Origin: Chaetorhynchus papuensis
Lineage: Eukaryota > Chordata > Aves > Passeriformes > Rhipiduridae
Reading direction: 5' to 3'
DNA: 64,000 nt
Assembly: GCA_013396525.1 (NCBI GenBank)
Contig: VWYX01000126.1
Coordinates: 310,001-374,000, forward strand
The notes beneath the pieces were generated by a model. It saw only the letters and a program-made list of their open reading frames with translations. It did not search any database and had not been told where the DNA came from. Of this stretch, positions 40,041 to 53,190 are shown piece by piece. Every line of letters begins with the position of its first letter. Positions within the stretch are counted from its first letter, which is position 1. A program made the translations under genes and the position numbers.

Positions 40041-43000
40041 GTGCAAAAGCTTTTATCTTATCTAAACAATATTGCAGGTCAGAACCACATGCCAGTCTTT
40101 ACCCTGCGGTAGCCACAAGGTGAATTCCAGTGTTGGTGATTTTTTGGGGGGACGTGGGAAGGGGGTAGTATCACTAAGAAGCCCATCCAGAGAAGGGAGC
40201 CCCTGTTTAACAGTGCACTTGTTTCAGGAGCAGAGGGTTTCTGTCTCAGTTATTTTCTTAGAAGAGCCACAGAGCTTTAATGTAAACATCCCCATTTCTT
40301 TCAATGTATCTTCGAAAAAATACTCCAAGAAAAGAGAATTTTAGCCTGAGCAGTTCTGTTATGAGCTAAAAATCACATGGCTGAGTTGGGACTTGGCCTT
40401 AACAAGCTCATTTCACTAGTCTAGGTGCAACCTGGAATAGAGTGGAATAGACATTTTCTTCTCTTGAACTCATAGAGGTACTGCAAACCCAAGTCAAGCA
40501 GAGTTTATACAATCGATGTGCCAGTTGTTCCTCCTAAGAGAATGCAACTACTATTAGAGTTTATGGTTAGTATGAAAATCTTCAGATGTAAGGGATTTTA
40601 ATATATTTGTTTCTTAACTGACCTTTTGCTAACCAAAACAAAAAAAACACCTACCCTCAAGAATCAATTTTATTTGAAGAAAATTTATAATGGAAGAATG
40701 TTGTTCCAGTTTTCAATTCATGAAACACACGTTCAGAAGTAAATTTCATCTTTAAAAGTTTTGTGTATATTTATATTGATGTATAAAATCACATTTTTGC
40801 TATGCAGAATTTTGTTTTCTTGACTTCTGCATTTAACTAAGCACTTTGCTGTTAGAAGGCAAACACTGGTGATGTGGCAGTGGTTTGGGAAGCAGCTATA
40901 AATGTGGTATATCCACAAACCGAGAATGTTTTTAAGATATCTGAAATAATAATTCTGAGACTGTGCCAACTTTGTTGTGTCCATTATCTCAATCAATAGC
41001 ACTTGTATATGTGATATCTGAAAGGTATTATTTAATTATTATGCAGGTCTTATTTGACTGCAAAGACACTGAGCATCTTTCAACATGCAGGTGCAGTGTC
41101 CTTAGGCCAACTCTTAATTTATCAGGACAAGATGAGACTCTCTGAGTAATTGTGTCTTATCCCTGTTTTACAGAATCAAGTCTACTGAGAGCAAACAGCA
41201 CAAAGCTTAACTACACAGTTGCAGGACAGTAAAAGAAAGTGGTTTTGAGGGAAAAGTGTTGCTGCCAATAACACTGGGATGCTGAAATGTACAGTGATTT
41301 GTATTTTGATGTGCTGCATCCATACAGCTGGAAATTGAATGCAGAGTCAAAATTATGACTAAGAAAATGTTCAGTACGGGAAAGGAGAAATCATCTGCCA
41401 CCACTGAAAAAAGGATGTGTAATCCTTGCAGGGCTGTGTGTCCCATCTCCACAATGAGTGGGAACCTGTATGAAGGAATGATAGGGGAACGTATTGTGCT
41501 CTTGTAGCACACTGTTTATTTACTGGGGGTTTTTTCCTAACTTTATAAAATAGTTTGGACATTATGTAAGTTTTCTGATATAACTTCATGACCCTGCCTT
41601 TTTCCCCATGAACTTTCACCTTAACATATTTCAGAATTAAACCAATTTATTAATAATAAAGACATATTGAAATACCAAATATTGTAATGAAAAACATTAC
41701 AAGAATCCCTTCTGCCAGGGACAACGTTGAATGACAATGACAACATTGAAAAGGTATGTGCTAAAGGAGCATTAATAACCAGCAACACAGTCTCACTAGT
41801 AGAGGTGGTGGAGAGTTGAGTGGTTGCATGGGAATTAGTGAGCAGCAGGAATAGATGTTTGCTGCACAAGTTCATGCACTTGTTCCTCATCTGTCGGGCA
41901 CTGCACGGCTGTGGGTGTGCAGCACTGCCCACAGGCACCCAGAGCTGTCAGAGCAGGGTTCAGCCGCTGGGGTTGGTGGGGCAGTAGGGTAATGCTCCTG
42001 CTGCCATCAGTTCTGCTCAGTCATCTCTGGCTCAGCAACAGAGAACAAAAGGGCTATCATCTCATCCCTGTTTCCTCACTTCTCTCTTTCTCTTTTACAG
42101 TTCTTAGTTTTTTTGCTGAATGAGAAGTGCTGATTCAATCTGCATTACAAGTCTTAAGGCATTTCTTGCCATAGGTCATCCAAGAAAAATGTCCCTGTTG
42201 TTTCCCCATGTGCTCTACAGTAATCTGGGTGTTTGTCTCAGACCTACCTAAGGTACAAAGCCCCAACAAAGCAAGGAAATAACAAGGGGGTTTTTTATCC
42301 TTGGAAAGAGTGAAAAAGTCCTTCTACTACTAAGCAGCTTGCATGGCCAAAAGCTGATAATTTTACATAATTAATGTTTCTTTATTTCATCTCTAATCAT
42401 TCACTTGTCCAAAAGCTGTTTCAGGCCAGTTTACTAACTCACAGACAGACTAGTAATTATTGTAGATTTAAGACACCTAAACCCAAAATACTGTCAGATG
42501 TGACTACTGCACAAGAGGATCAGACTAAAAGCCTAACACATTACTACTCTTTTAGATTAGCAAAGCCTTGGATGCAGGCTTCCCTCCATCATTCCAAAAA
42601 TAATGCTAATCCCTATACCTAAGATTTTGCAATTCTGTAGCTGGACAGCACCTATACTAAAAGGATTTTCCATTGCGGCTGTCTGCTTAGCAGATTAGTT
42701 ACAGGAGGGGACTCTACAGAACAAGCTATGCTTGACCTGCACAGAATCTTCAGATATCTTGACTTTTTCCTCTTTAAAAAATGCTCAAGCACTAAAAATT
42801 AGTAGTAGAGAAATATTAAAATTGTGTTTATATTTTACTAATGACATTATCTACATTTTTCCCTTCTGAAAAGGGAAAGACCAGTGGTGCAAGACACTAA
42901 GGATCTTCTTAATATAAGATTTAATTTAACCTACTGTGACACAGCATAGATTATGCCATAAAGATAGCACTACTGAAACTACATTTAGCAGTATAGCAAC

Positions 43001-43584
43001 AAGACAAAGTTATACAGTGGAAGTGTATGAAGTGTATACATGGTTGTACTATAATTCCAGATTTGATTTTTAAATTTTTTTAACTTTTTTAAGTAATCAA
43101 TTCAAGTATAGCTAGAAATAATAAACTGATTTTAAAAACATTGATTTGCAGCCATCTGGGCCCACTTTAACTAGGTGGGCTAGGGGTTATGATATAAGAA
43201 GAGTGGTGCTGAGGAAGTAGAATGTCTTCTTCCCTCATGAAGTTACAGTTCATATTGTGATACACCATAAACAATGATTCTGTGAGTCACATTCCAGAAA
43301 ACCCTCCAATGTATAGATCAATTGGTCTAGATTCCCTAGTTCTGCCTTGGACCATTCCTTTTACATCCTAAAATTCACAGTGCTGTTGAAGACTTTTCAC
43401 TGCAACTTCCATGCTGACTGAGAGGTGAGGAAGGAGAAGGTAGGACATTCACAGTCCTTTCAACAGAGATAGGAAATAGATACCTTTTAGAACTGCTTTG
43501 GTCTCTTTATCATGCAGGATTCGATACTGAAATTTTCAGTTCTTTCAAGCTAACCAGTAATTTATTTTATCATATCTTTTGCAG
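40041..43584. other. Gene desert, no supported gene
   Basis: AT-rich noncoding DNA. It includes a 10-bp tandem TGGAATAGAG/C at 40433-40452 and exact GGGGGTTTTTT words at 41525-41535 and 42286-42296. Overlapping frames around 41207-41938 (minus) are unrecognised. No promoter-like GC patch is present. Confidence 0.5.
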
Positions 43585-43773
43585 TTTCTTGTACAAACTT
43601 TTGCAGACCACAGTTGTGATGTCCCGCCTGAAATGGCACTTTCTGCTCTATTCACACCAGAAGGCAATTGGAACTTGTGTGATTCTCCATCCTCCCAGCA
43701 CTTCATAGAGGCATCTGACCAGAGACTGCTGATGCACAGGCAGCTGGAATATGTGCTGTCTTACACAGAGAAG
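43585..43773 (+). other. Exon-like interval with splice consensus on both sides
   Basis: Acceptor: a T-rich tract ending TATCTTTTGCAG (AG at 43583-43584), with a branch-point-like CTAAC at 43550-43554 about 31 nt upstream. Donor: GAGAAG|GTGTGTG after 43773; a stronger one, CTCAG|GTAAGA, follows at 43927. The 189-nt interval is open for 63 codons in phase 0 and is more GC-rich than its surroundings, with an amino-acid mix less biased than typical random frames. I recognise no homologue. The longer form to 43927 would contain the in-frame stop at about 43789. Pseudo-exons are common, so this is only a candidate lncRNA or unknown exon. Confidence 0.25.
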
Positions 43774-45640
43774 GTGTGTGGGAATGAGTAAACAGAAGGG
43801 CCAGAAATCCTCACTCTAGGGAACTGTGGAACTGATACTGGAAGACTGTCAAGTCAGAATATCCCTAGAATGATAGGACATGAGTTCAAGCCACACATAA
43901 ATTCAGATTTCAGAGTCTTGAGCTCAGGTAAGACTCCGGATTACATGAAATTTGTAAGAAAAGTACAGGAAATCTACAGTGATCTCATGTATTTAAAGCC
44001 TGTTCTCAGTCAAACTAAGACAAATTAGTTTCAACAGAAAAAAAAATCCTGGACGGGATTCCCAAAATTTTGAATGAAGAAATTTTCAAAAATCCAAGGT
44101 TAAGAAATTACTTTACTTGAAAATTCTTTCAGGCTGAAGCAGGATCCGAATCTAATTGTCACAGCCCTACAAAATTATTCTACGTATAGAAGCTTATCAC
44201 ATACATAATTACCTTATTCTAGTTTGTATTCTAGAACAAACATGTCTGTACGAGACAGTTATTCAGTAAGAATGCTGCTTTTAATCTTGAATAATTCGAT
44301 GTGCAGTCAAGCCCTCAGTCAAATCACCACAACTCTGTATGTAAATGAATTGTCAGTCTCTCTCTGCTTGCATTTACAGAAAATCTGAATCTCTGTTACT
44401 AAATGCAGCTGGCAGATCTGAAAATGTCACATTTGTTTGTGGAGTAGGCATAGCTCTTACTAGCTCCCACTCTTCTTAGCCTACTATTTCTTTGTCCTTT
44501 GGAGGTGTTACGAACAGCATATCCTTCATATTTTGTGTTCAATGTCATTAGCAAACTAATAAATGCTATGGTGAGAAGGAAAAGTTTTTTCTTCCCTTGT
44601 TTGCCAAAAAGCAAGAGGATTTTTGCCAAAAGGAAGAGTTTTTGAGTGTGACAGTACTCCATCAACTTTATATATATAGAGTCCAGGAGAAGAAAACAGA
44701 GTTGCTTTTCTTTGGGAAGGGGAAGGAAATAAATATTTGTTCGAGTTCAGTAAAAAACTCCTACATATTAGACCTTTTAACTATAAAGACTTTCTTTTCT
44801 TCATGCTTGTGTTTGTCACCTGTGGTTGCCTAATTCGGTCACGAGTACTGTCTCAAAGCCTCAATAAAACATTAATGTCCAAGCCCCAGAACTTCCACTG
44901 TTATATTTCTATCATTCATCTCTGTTACCGATTTTAGTTCTGGTTACTTTTAAGAAAAGTAAAATAGCAAGCTATACATTTCAAGGAAGGGACGAGATTA
45001 ATGAATGTGTACAACTGGGACCTGCTGCTCGTGATGTAAAATATCAGTTGGAACTCTTAATATGTACTTAAAATACTTTGTTTTCTACTTTGTGTAGTTC
45101 TTGTAGCTCCACGTTAATGTTCTTCTCTAATACAGGTTTTAACAATTTGAGTACAGACTGAATAGCCTTATTAGAATCTTGTTAACGAGTAAGTAAGTGT
45201 AGCTTTTAATTCAGTTGCACCTAAAAGATGTCACTATATGGCTACTTTCTAGCCCATATGAAATTACGTGGTGCTGGCTGTTCAGGCATATTTCATGTGA
45301 ACTCCTCCCAGCTGTATTCTCAGCAGAGAGCAACTCCTGAAAAGCCCATGAAGATGGATCAGGTTTTTTTTCCCCCCAGTGTTTCCCCCAGCAGACTGGA
45401 AGGAAGAGATCAGTTCTGCTCTCACTTTTACCATTTCCATGCTATGGGCAGGCGTCTGCATCCTTGTTTAATGTCACAGCAGACTGTAGATATCAGGCAT
45501 TACACAAACATTCAATGATAACATTTTTCAGAATAAAAGCCCAAGACCAGTTGGTTTTCTTACTGGGGAGATCATTCTAGATTTCCAAAATGGGACTAGT
45601 GAACGGGGTTCTTCATTTTTGAGATATGTTTTTGTTCTTT
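43774..45640. other. Gene desert, no supported gene
   Basis: AT-rich noncoding DNA. A strong donor-like CTCAG|GTAAGA (exon end 43927) may be an alternative 3' end for the exon-like interval immediately to the left. Frames at 44399-44665 (minus) and 44597-44833 (plus) are not recognisable. A T8C6 run is near 45364-45377. Confidence 0.5.
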
Positions 45641-46230
45641 AAATATCGTGAACCCAGAGTCACTGTCACCCCCGGGGGTTCCGGAAGGTTCCCTCGCGCC
45701 TCCCCTCAGCAGGGAGGGCCCAAAGGCACGTCAGGCCTCAGCCGGGGCTCCCGGAGAAGGGCAGGATGTGCATGTCCCCCTCCCCGGACACTGGTGGCAG
45801 AAAACCCAGCCTGCATGCAGCCACTGCAGGCATCTCCCGGAGTTTACAGCTGCCTCCCAGGAATCCGCCCAGTCACCAGCTGCATCCCAGTACGGGCACT
45901 GAGTAACACTAATTGGGCAAACTCAGAGAACCTGTGAGTTTTGGCTTGCTCACCTGGGGGTGATCAGCTCTCGTCACAGCGGGCTCCGCACCCCGGGGGC
46001 AGGCAGGAATGGCTGCCGGGGCGCTGTGGGGCACGAAGGCGGTGTTTGGCTGCCGGGGAAGGTGGGAGCTGCAGCCACGTTGTCCTTGGAGGAGGAAGGG
46101 CCGTGAGGGGCAGGGGCTGCCCGGCCCTGGGCTCTCCCTGGCACCTGCGCCCTGTGGGAAGGGCCCTGCGCGGGAGCAGCAGCAGCAGCAGCACCTGCCG
46201 GGACTGCGAGCAGGTCAGTGCCTCGGCTGA
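45641..46230. promoter_or_regulatory. Isolated CpG island, candidate lncRNA promoter
   Basis: A GC- and CpG-rich island inside AT-rich desert, about 14 kb from ZNF503. It carries donor-like sites facing outward on both strands: minus CCCCCAG|GTGAGC with exon end at 45954, and plus GCAG|GTCAGT with exon end at 46213. A short CAG repeat occupies 46176-46192. This arrangement would fit a bidirectional CpG-island promoter giving first exons each way. Frames of 84-123 codons here look like CpG-island artefacts. In human an antisense lncRNA (ZNF503-AS1, from memory) lies on this side of the gene; homology is not shown here. Confidence 0.45.
46176..46192. repeat. Short CAG trinucleotide repeat
   Basis: About five to six uninterrupted CAG units inside the 46 kb CpG island. 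It is too short to suggest instability. Confidence 0.9.
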
Positions 46231-49200
46231 AATTCCGTTACTTCTTTTCTCTCTGAGGAATGTTTGACATTGCATTAACTTCTTTTGGAGATTTTTGAAG
46301 TATATATCAAGAAAAATCCCTTTACAGCTGGTCATCTACTTAAGTCTTTGTTGGTTCAAATGTTATTCCCTTTGCTATTGAGAGTAAACTTCATAAAGAT
46401 CTGTTTTCCTTTAAAACAAAGGATTTGAATTTTTATACCGGAGTAGACTTTAGGTTGTTTGTTAATTAGTATCTTGCAGTATGGTATTTCATTTTAAGGG
46501 AGAATTCTTTTTGGGAGGTTTATTTTGTTCAAAAACTTAAAAGTTGATGTGTTTGACTTGAGATTCTACGGGTTTTGTTAATAACTTGTTTTCCGCCGTT
46601 AAAAGTTAGTTCTGTCATAATGGCTTTCTGCTTTAGAAGGGAATTCTGTAGCTTTTAAGTGTAATGTTATTGTCTCTACATGGTTGTTTTGCGACTTTCT
46701 TCTGTTCTTAAATACCAAGCTACGGCTTCTTAAGTGTGAGAAGGAAGAATAGACAGCCTTTATACTATTGTTTACCTCGTCATTGGTATTATACTGTTCT
46801 TCGCATTATAAAAATGTTACTTAATCATGGTAAATTTAATTCTGTCTACCAACTCCTCCATTGTGCAAGGCTTTGGGACAGGACAGCACTTGCTGGGTTA
46901 CTGAGTCCTCCCCTCCCTGCTGCAGCCGTCACATTGGATAATTTGTTTTTGAAGTGTGTTGTACTCTATCTTAACAACACTTGTGTGGTTTATTCCCACT
47001 ATTCCCAGAGGATGGCTGTTACAGAATGTGATTGCTTTACAACATTGCTAGTGAGCCATTTGCCATTGAAACTGACTTGGGATAAAGTCAAAAACAATGA
47101 GCTACCACCGTATACTTTAAAAAAATTCATGGCCAGCTGAAGTCCATTTGGACTCATGCCAAAATCATCTTTTAAATTTTTTTCTCTCAGCTTTTTAACT
47201 AAAAGTTAGACAGCAATCCTGTCCTCTCTCAGCTTTTTTTTATAGTAGACTAAATAAATCAAGCTTGTTTAATCTCATTTTATAAAATAAGCTTTCCATT
47301 GTCCTCATCTACCTAGCAGTCCTCCTCTACCTGCTCTAATTCCAGTAAATCTGTCAAATGCAGGTGGCTAGATTGCAGGATTTCAGGTGAGCTCTTCCCA
47401 GGCCTTTACACAATGCTATTGCTTTTCCTTGGCTCTGTTGAAAGTTGTACCAGCTGCTATACAGGGGTGATCCACAATCATTGTATTTTAGCAGTTATCC
47501 TATTAATATTGAGGAATTATACAATTTATGCTTTTTTAGCACATAATACTGAGATTTGAGGTTTGTTTTTAAATCAGAGGAAGTTTAATGTGTTGTCATC
47601 TACTTTCAATAATCCTAGGCTATATCTCTTAAATATTTTTATTTATTTTCTGTGCATTGTTGCTTTCAACTTGCTATTGTAAAGTTTCAGCTATTACTGG
47701 AAACAAAATTAAAAAATATCAATGTCAGACATAATATTTAAATTCTTATAATAGTCTTACTTGGTTTGTATCAGTTCTGTTTTGTTTAAGTTTGGTAGAA
47801 AGTCCTTGTTGCTGTTGTCTCAAATCCTAGAGTTCTGAGTTGGAGTGGAGATTAACTAGACTCCTATAGTTTGAGGCTACACCAGATTGGATTTCGTTTT
47901 CACTTCACCTGATTTATATTCTCTAGTGTAATTCCTATCTGTTGTTTGTTTCCCTTTCACCCTATGCTCTGTATTGTCCTTCTCATTTAAATGAACAACA
48001 TATCAATTTGAGGTTGGAACATGCCTCTGTTATCTTTACTGGATTAGTTTCTTTCTTTCATTTATGCAACTGAAAAAAAAAAAAACTTCATTTATTTTAA
48101 TATCCTTTGCAAAGCAGAGGATAGCTCCTCTCTTGGCAGTTCTCACTTCACCCCGTGCTTCTCAGTTAAGGACCAATGAGCCCACACAAGTGTTTTTCCC
48201 CATGTGTTCCTTCTGTTTCTCTTTCACATCTAACACTTCTTGGGGTGGCAGTGCATCCAGATAGGCCTGAAGTACCTTCTTCTGGGTTTCTTTTTACTGT
48301 GCTTGGAGTGTAGATTCTTGACTACTTAAACATTCTTTATGTGAAGCATTAGTAAGATTTTGCTCCCTATTCAACCTATTAGCTCCACAGTCCAGCTGAT
48401 GTAACTATGCCTTTCTGAAATTTATGCGTTTAGAGACCCACTTACTGAGTTTGTTCTCCTGTTTAGCTTATACCGGTTTTGTCTGACATGGTCCAGAGAT
48501 GGATTTCTACAGCTGGCTAATTTCCAGTATTCTCACTACTTATCAGTAATATAGATATAATATCTTGTTGCCTCTTACTGTTCTGATGAGGATTTGATTA
48601 AGGGTATTGTACATTGCGTCCAAAAATAACTGAATGTTACTGCTATGGATAATACTTAAAGTCCGTTTTGTCCCTAATTTTGTGGTTATAAACAAATGCT
48701 CTTAGCCACCACTCCAGGAAAAGAATAACTGTGTCATGCTGCACGCAAAGGACCCAGACTTAGGGAATACCAGACTCTAAGGTAATGTTTCCCATGCTTT
48801 CCTGTGCTGTAGTGAACCCTGCTAATAGTACCACCAGAGTTAGGCTGATATTTTTTTTAACAGACTTGAGCACCTGTAGTTCAGCTTCTCTGAAAATCAA
48901 TTTCTGAGCCTATAAAATGGATTAGTCTCTAGCCAATCTTTAACTTGCTTTTGAGTAGGTATGCATATGTAACCCACTGTTCACTGTGCTGTGCGTCCCT
49001 CTCTGTGGCTGCATCTGGCCAACAGCGGATATGAATATGCTACAGCTGCTTGCTAGGATATTTAACTCGAGGTGTAAAGGTTTGTGAGTCAGCCCTGGAG
49101 GTCCCAGGTAATAAGCAAGACGGTGATTATTACACTTCCAGGATTGTATGTACTTGCATTCCTAAGGACAGCTTGTGATGTGGGTGTGGAGAGGATGGTT

Positions 49201-52200
49201 TAATTCTGGGAGGGGAAAAAAAAAATTGTTGTGGGCTTTAGAACAGATAAAAGGAAACTATTACAAAATACATCAAAAGAGACTTCACAGAAATATGCCT
49301 GTCCTCATTTTAATGTCTGCAATACAAAAAAACCTGGAAAAATGTTGCACAAATGAGTTTACCATTTAATAGCTGATGAAATGACATGGTTATGCAATCA
49401 TTGTTTTCAAGATGGGGATGCACAACTCACTACATTATTCTTCTAGAACTCACGTTAGTGTGTAAACGAGTCTGTGTATCCACGCATACAAAAGCTGGCC
49501 TAAATTACTTATACAATAATAAATTTTTGTTGGTTTGCTTCATCCAAGATTATTAGCTGTCAGAACAGATGTAGATATTTTCGGAGGTGCTCTGCATAAA
49601 TGACCAAACAAACTTGCAGAACTTTTCACAGTCCTTTATTTTCTTATGAATATGTAGGAATTTAAGGGGGTTTTTTATTTAAGTTAAAAGTATTTTTCTA
49701 TTATTTTCTTGACGAAAGACCTGGACAAGGCTCTCTTTGTGTAAATAACATACAAAAAGTAAAAATGCACGCATCTCACCCATCACTGAAACGAAACAAT
49801 TTCTTGAATTAAAACATGAGACATGACTAGTCAGACAGATGTGCTGATTAAACTCCCCATGCTCATGTCATTTTGACAGGAATCAGTTCCAAGTTGACTG
49901 TGCCTGTGATACAATGGCTGAAACATGCTCTTCTCTGTATAGGTGTTCAATGTTGTCTTTCTTACCTATTTACACAGATGTACCTTGCATGGCCTCTTCA
50001 GATTTTGTCCTCTAATCCTTCTCATCACAGAGAGAAAACCAAAATTCCCATAGTTTGCTCCAAGGTATTCCCAAGCCCCTTCCCAAATTGTCATGAATTG
50101 TACGACTCTGTTACACGTTCTTACATTTGAAATTAGAATTTGTAAGCTTTAGGGCTTCTTTTGTCCCAGGAGAATCCTGCCTTTCTCAGAATTGCTAGAA
50201 AACTGCTACTGATTTCAGGCTGACTAGAATTTCACATTACATTGTGGATTTAGGGTGTGTGCAAGTTTTAATAGCTTAAATGTATAAATGTAAATTGACA
50301 CAATCCCATTAACTAGCAAACACAATTAACCATGTGGAACACTGTTTATACAAGTTTAAGTGTTTTAGTTAGAATAAATATTTTCTCCCTTACGGAGTTA
50401 GCTTTTTTCATAACCTGTGACCTGGTTTATACACAGCTATGATGATTCACAAGTACCTTCTGTAACAGGGATTAAACTATACTGGTATAAGTATCAGTAG
50501 GGGTAGAGTTAAGCAGTATTTTTGCTTACTTTGATAGTGTCTCCGTGCAAGAAATTGTACCATTTTTACTCAGTTACTTTAGAAATAGGTACATTAAAAT
50601 AGTCTTAAAAGTGTTGACTGTTGATTGAGGAGGTAAGACTTGCTATAACACTTTCCCAGTTTATTTAACTCTAAAACAAGATTGTGGCACTATGAGTAGC
50701 CAGTTTTCTCAGAGAATTTGTCAGTACCTGTTTTGTAAATACATCAACAACCATTTGTTTCTCGACCAAATTACACAGTTAAACTAGAAAAATTAGTTGC
50801 TGCATCTGGTCTAAATTCCTTTCTCAATCTTTTTATAAACCTGTTGATGTATGGAGGATATCTGCTTTTGATCAAACATAACATTTCACCCTAACTCCAT
50901 AAAGTCAGCCTGAAGACCATAATTATAAATGTGATCAGCTCTCTTCATAAAATGTTTGACACCTCTACTGAAATGTATTTAGCAGCTGATCCTTCTTAAA
51001 TACGTAAATAAAACCAAAAACAAAACAACCCCCACACCTATTTCTACTCATCTGTTTTATCTGGAACACATTCCTTGGGCCTGCTGGTGCAATATATATT
51101 TAAGGAAATTGTAATCTTCCAAAAGAAGGGGAATTGAAAGGGGAAGCAGGAAAAAAAAAATCTTATGAATGTTCTCAGACTCATTAGCTCAAGTATTTCA
51201 TGATGGAAACTAGCTATAAGGCAATTATTTTTCCCTTTAGAAGTTGACAAAATTAACTCTCCTCTTGTTGTAAAAATATGTAGGGACTAGTAAGATTTTG
51301 TCTGGGTTTGTTTTGGTCTCCATCAGTGAATTTCTGTGGTAGCCTGATATAGGCAGTGGTGAGCAGGTTAGTGGGGATGGTCATCAGTGGTACCATACAG
51401 GGTGGGACAAAGTAACAAAAATACAGGCCAAAGAGGAGAAATATTTTTACTTACAAAGCTGGGAACTCTATGACAAGAACCAGTTCTTCTTTGCTCTATA
51501 ATCAGTGCATGCAGTGGGAAACCTTATGTTTTACTAAAGCCTTGTCAGGCAAAGCTCGCTGTCACCTAACATGCCATGGTGGTTTCTACTTTCTTTGAAA
51601 AAATGGTGACTCAAAAGTGTCTATTCAGTTAGCTATTTATCTAATAACTCGGTGGCTACAGATCTGGATTTTTTCCAATTCCACTTGAGTAGAGTAGGAG
51701 ACTCATCTCTTCTAATTACCATCTAGGGTGAAAAGGGCATGTTGCAAATGTTACCTCTTCTGTACAGAATGTTTAAAGCTTTTTCTTGGGCAAAGAGAGT
51801 GGGTAGGAACATGATTAGGTCTGAGCACTGACTGGGACACCAGAGCTCTGGGCTTTGGTAAGCACCATAACCACAGCCTTGTTAACTCCTTCTCTTTCCC
51901 TCTGGCTCAGTGCACTTTTATGCAAAGTGAAACGCCTTCAAAGGAGAGAATGAAGATTTTTCCCACATTAGAGTAGCCAGGTGACTGAGGAACTGTAATA
52001 AGAAGTGAGGGTTGTGGGTGTGAAATCTCTCGGATCAGGGAATTGATGCATATTCCTCTACCTCAAGACAAGTACTTCAAGCATGGAGAAAGAATGCAGC
52101 AGATGATGGTAGTAGTTGATCTTTCCTGGTAGGGAAAAATACACCTCCACAAAGAGAGTAAGGGCTGTGAATTGTACAAGAGGGGAGGCGTTTCCCTGCA

Positions 52201-52480
52201 ACGTAAGAGAGACTGGTGTGCTTGAGAACCTGGGCACTGGTGTGCTTGAAAACCTGGGCTAATGCTTACCAACGTCAGTGAAACTAAACCATTACATTGC
52301 AGCTGCAGTTTTAGATCTTGTGATGGCCAAAAGGGTGCTAGTAGTGGGATCGCTTCCCTTGTATAAGAGTGTGAGTCCTCACACCTGAGCTGTGTGTCCA
52401 AGTCCCAGCTGAACCGACCCCTCTAAAGCTGTGGCAGTGATGAACTGCAGAGGTGGTCTTTTCCAAACAGGACGCTTTGC
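46231..52480. other. Gene desert, no supported gene
   Basis: AT-rich noncoding DNA. The longest frame is 134 codons at 46736-47140 (plus), with a non-ATG start and no recognisable product. One exact GGGGGTTTTTT word is at 49666-49676. The part at 50200-50420 is dense in TTAACTAG, CACAATTAACC and GTTTATAC-type words and could be regulatory. Isolated donor-like words (for example CCCAG|GTAATA near 49107) have no partner acceptor that I trust. Confidence 0.5.
52213..52260. repeat. 24-bp tandem duplication
   Basis: Two adjacent copies starting CTGGTGTGCTTGA at 52213 and 52237 differ by only a couple of bases over 24 bp. No further copies are present. It sits outside any recognised gene. Confidence 0.9.
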
Positions 52481-53190
52481 TGTGAAAAAGCTGAGTGGCT
52501 TCTCCCGGTCGTGCTGGCAGGGCGCCGAGCTGCAGCATTGCCCCATCGCGTCCCACGCAGAGGGAAGGCAGGGAGATGCTCCGGCCTTTCTCTCGTACCT
52601 CGTCTCGAACGGGAGGCCCCGCGGAGGCGCCGCCGCAGGTCTCGGGGCTGGCCCGGAGCGGGGGGGCCCTGAGCCCTGCGCTCCTCGCCCGCCGCCCGCG
52701 GGGGTCAGGCGCAGGCAGGGGGCAGCTCCCTGGCTTTCTTCCCCTGTCCTAGCCCTCCTCCTCCCAGTGTAAGCAATGACAGCATCACTAACAACTGATG
52801 GTTCACCTTTGCAAAACGTCTTCGTGGGTAGCAGCTTATGTGACTAAAAAGGCTGAGCGAGCCAAAGATAGGGCACAAACGCTGAACCTGTAATATGAAG
52901 GGTACGTTCATAATTACCGGCATTATGCTGTCCTACCTAAAACAAGCAGTTCTGCACGTCTTCTGTGATGTGCAGTAATTATCCCTCTGCGTTTTACAAG
53001 ACTCTTGCGTCACTGAAGTACCTGGAGGTGACTCCATAGCTCCCGCCGATGGCGGGGACGCTGCCTCGTTAGGTCTGATGGAAACGGATGGCAATGGCTG
53101 TGCGAAGGCGCACCCGCCGGGGAGAGGAGGGGGCTCGCTGCCGAGGGTGCCTGGGCGCAGCGCGGGACGGAGCGAGAGCGCTCTAAACAC
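52481..53190. promoter_or_regulatory. CpG island pair with YY1-like site
   Basis: Two GC-rich segments (about 52490-52750 and 53035-53180) flank an AT-richer core. The second contains TCCCGCCGATGGCGGGG at 53041-53057, an inverted repeat that includes a YY1-like GATGGCGG. YY1 sites are frequent in CpG-island promoters. Overlapping frames (113 codons plus, 85 codons minus) match nothing known. Possible lncRNA promoter or ZNF503-domain CpG island. Confidence 0.45.

Noticed and set aside
46736..47140. 134-codon plus-strand ORF
   Set aside because: Non-ATG start, no recognisable domain, AT-rich context.
52505..52530. CTCF-like GGCAGGGCGCCGAG
   Set aside because: Too many departures from the CTCF core to support a boundary element; a motif scan and ChIP data would be needed.
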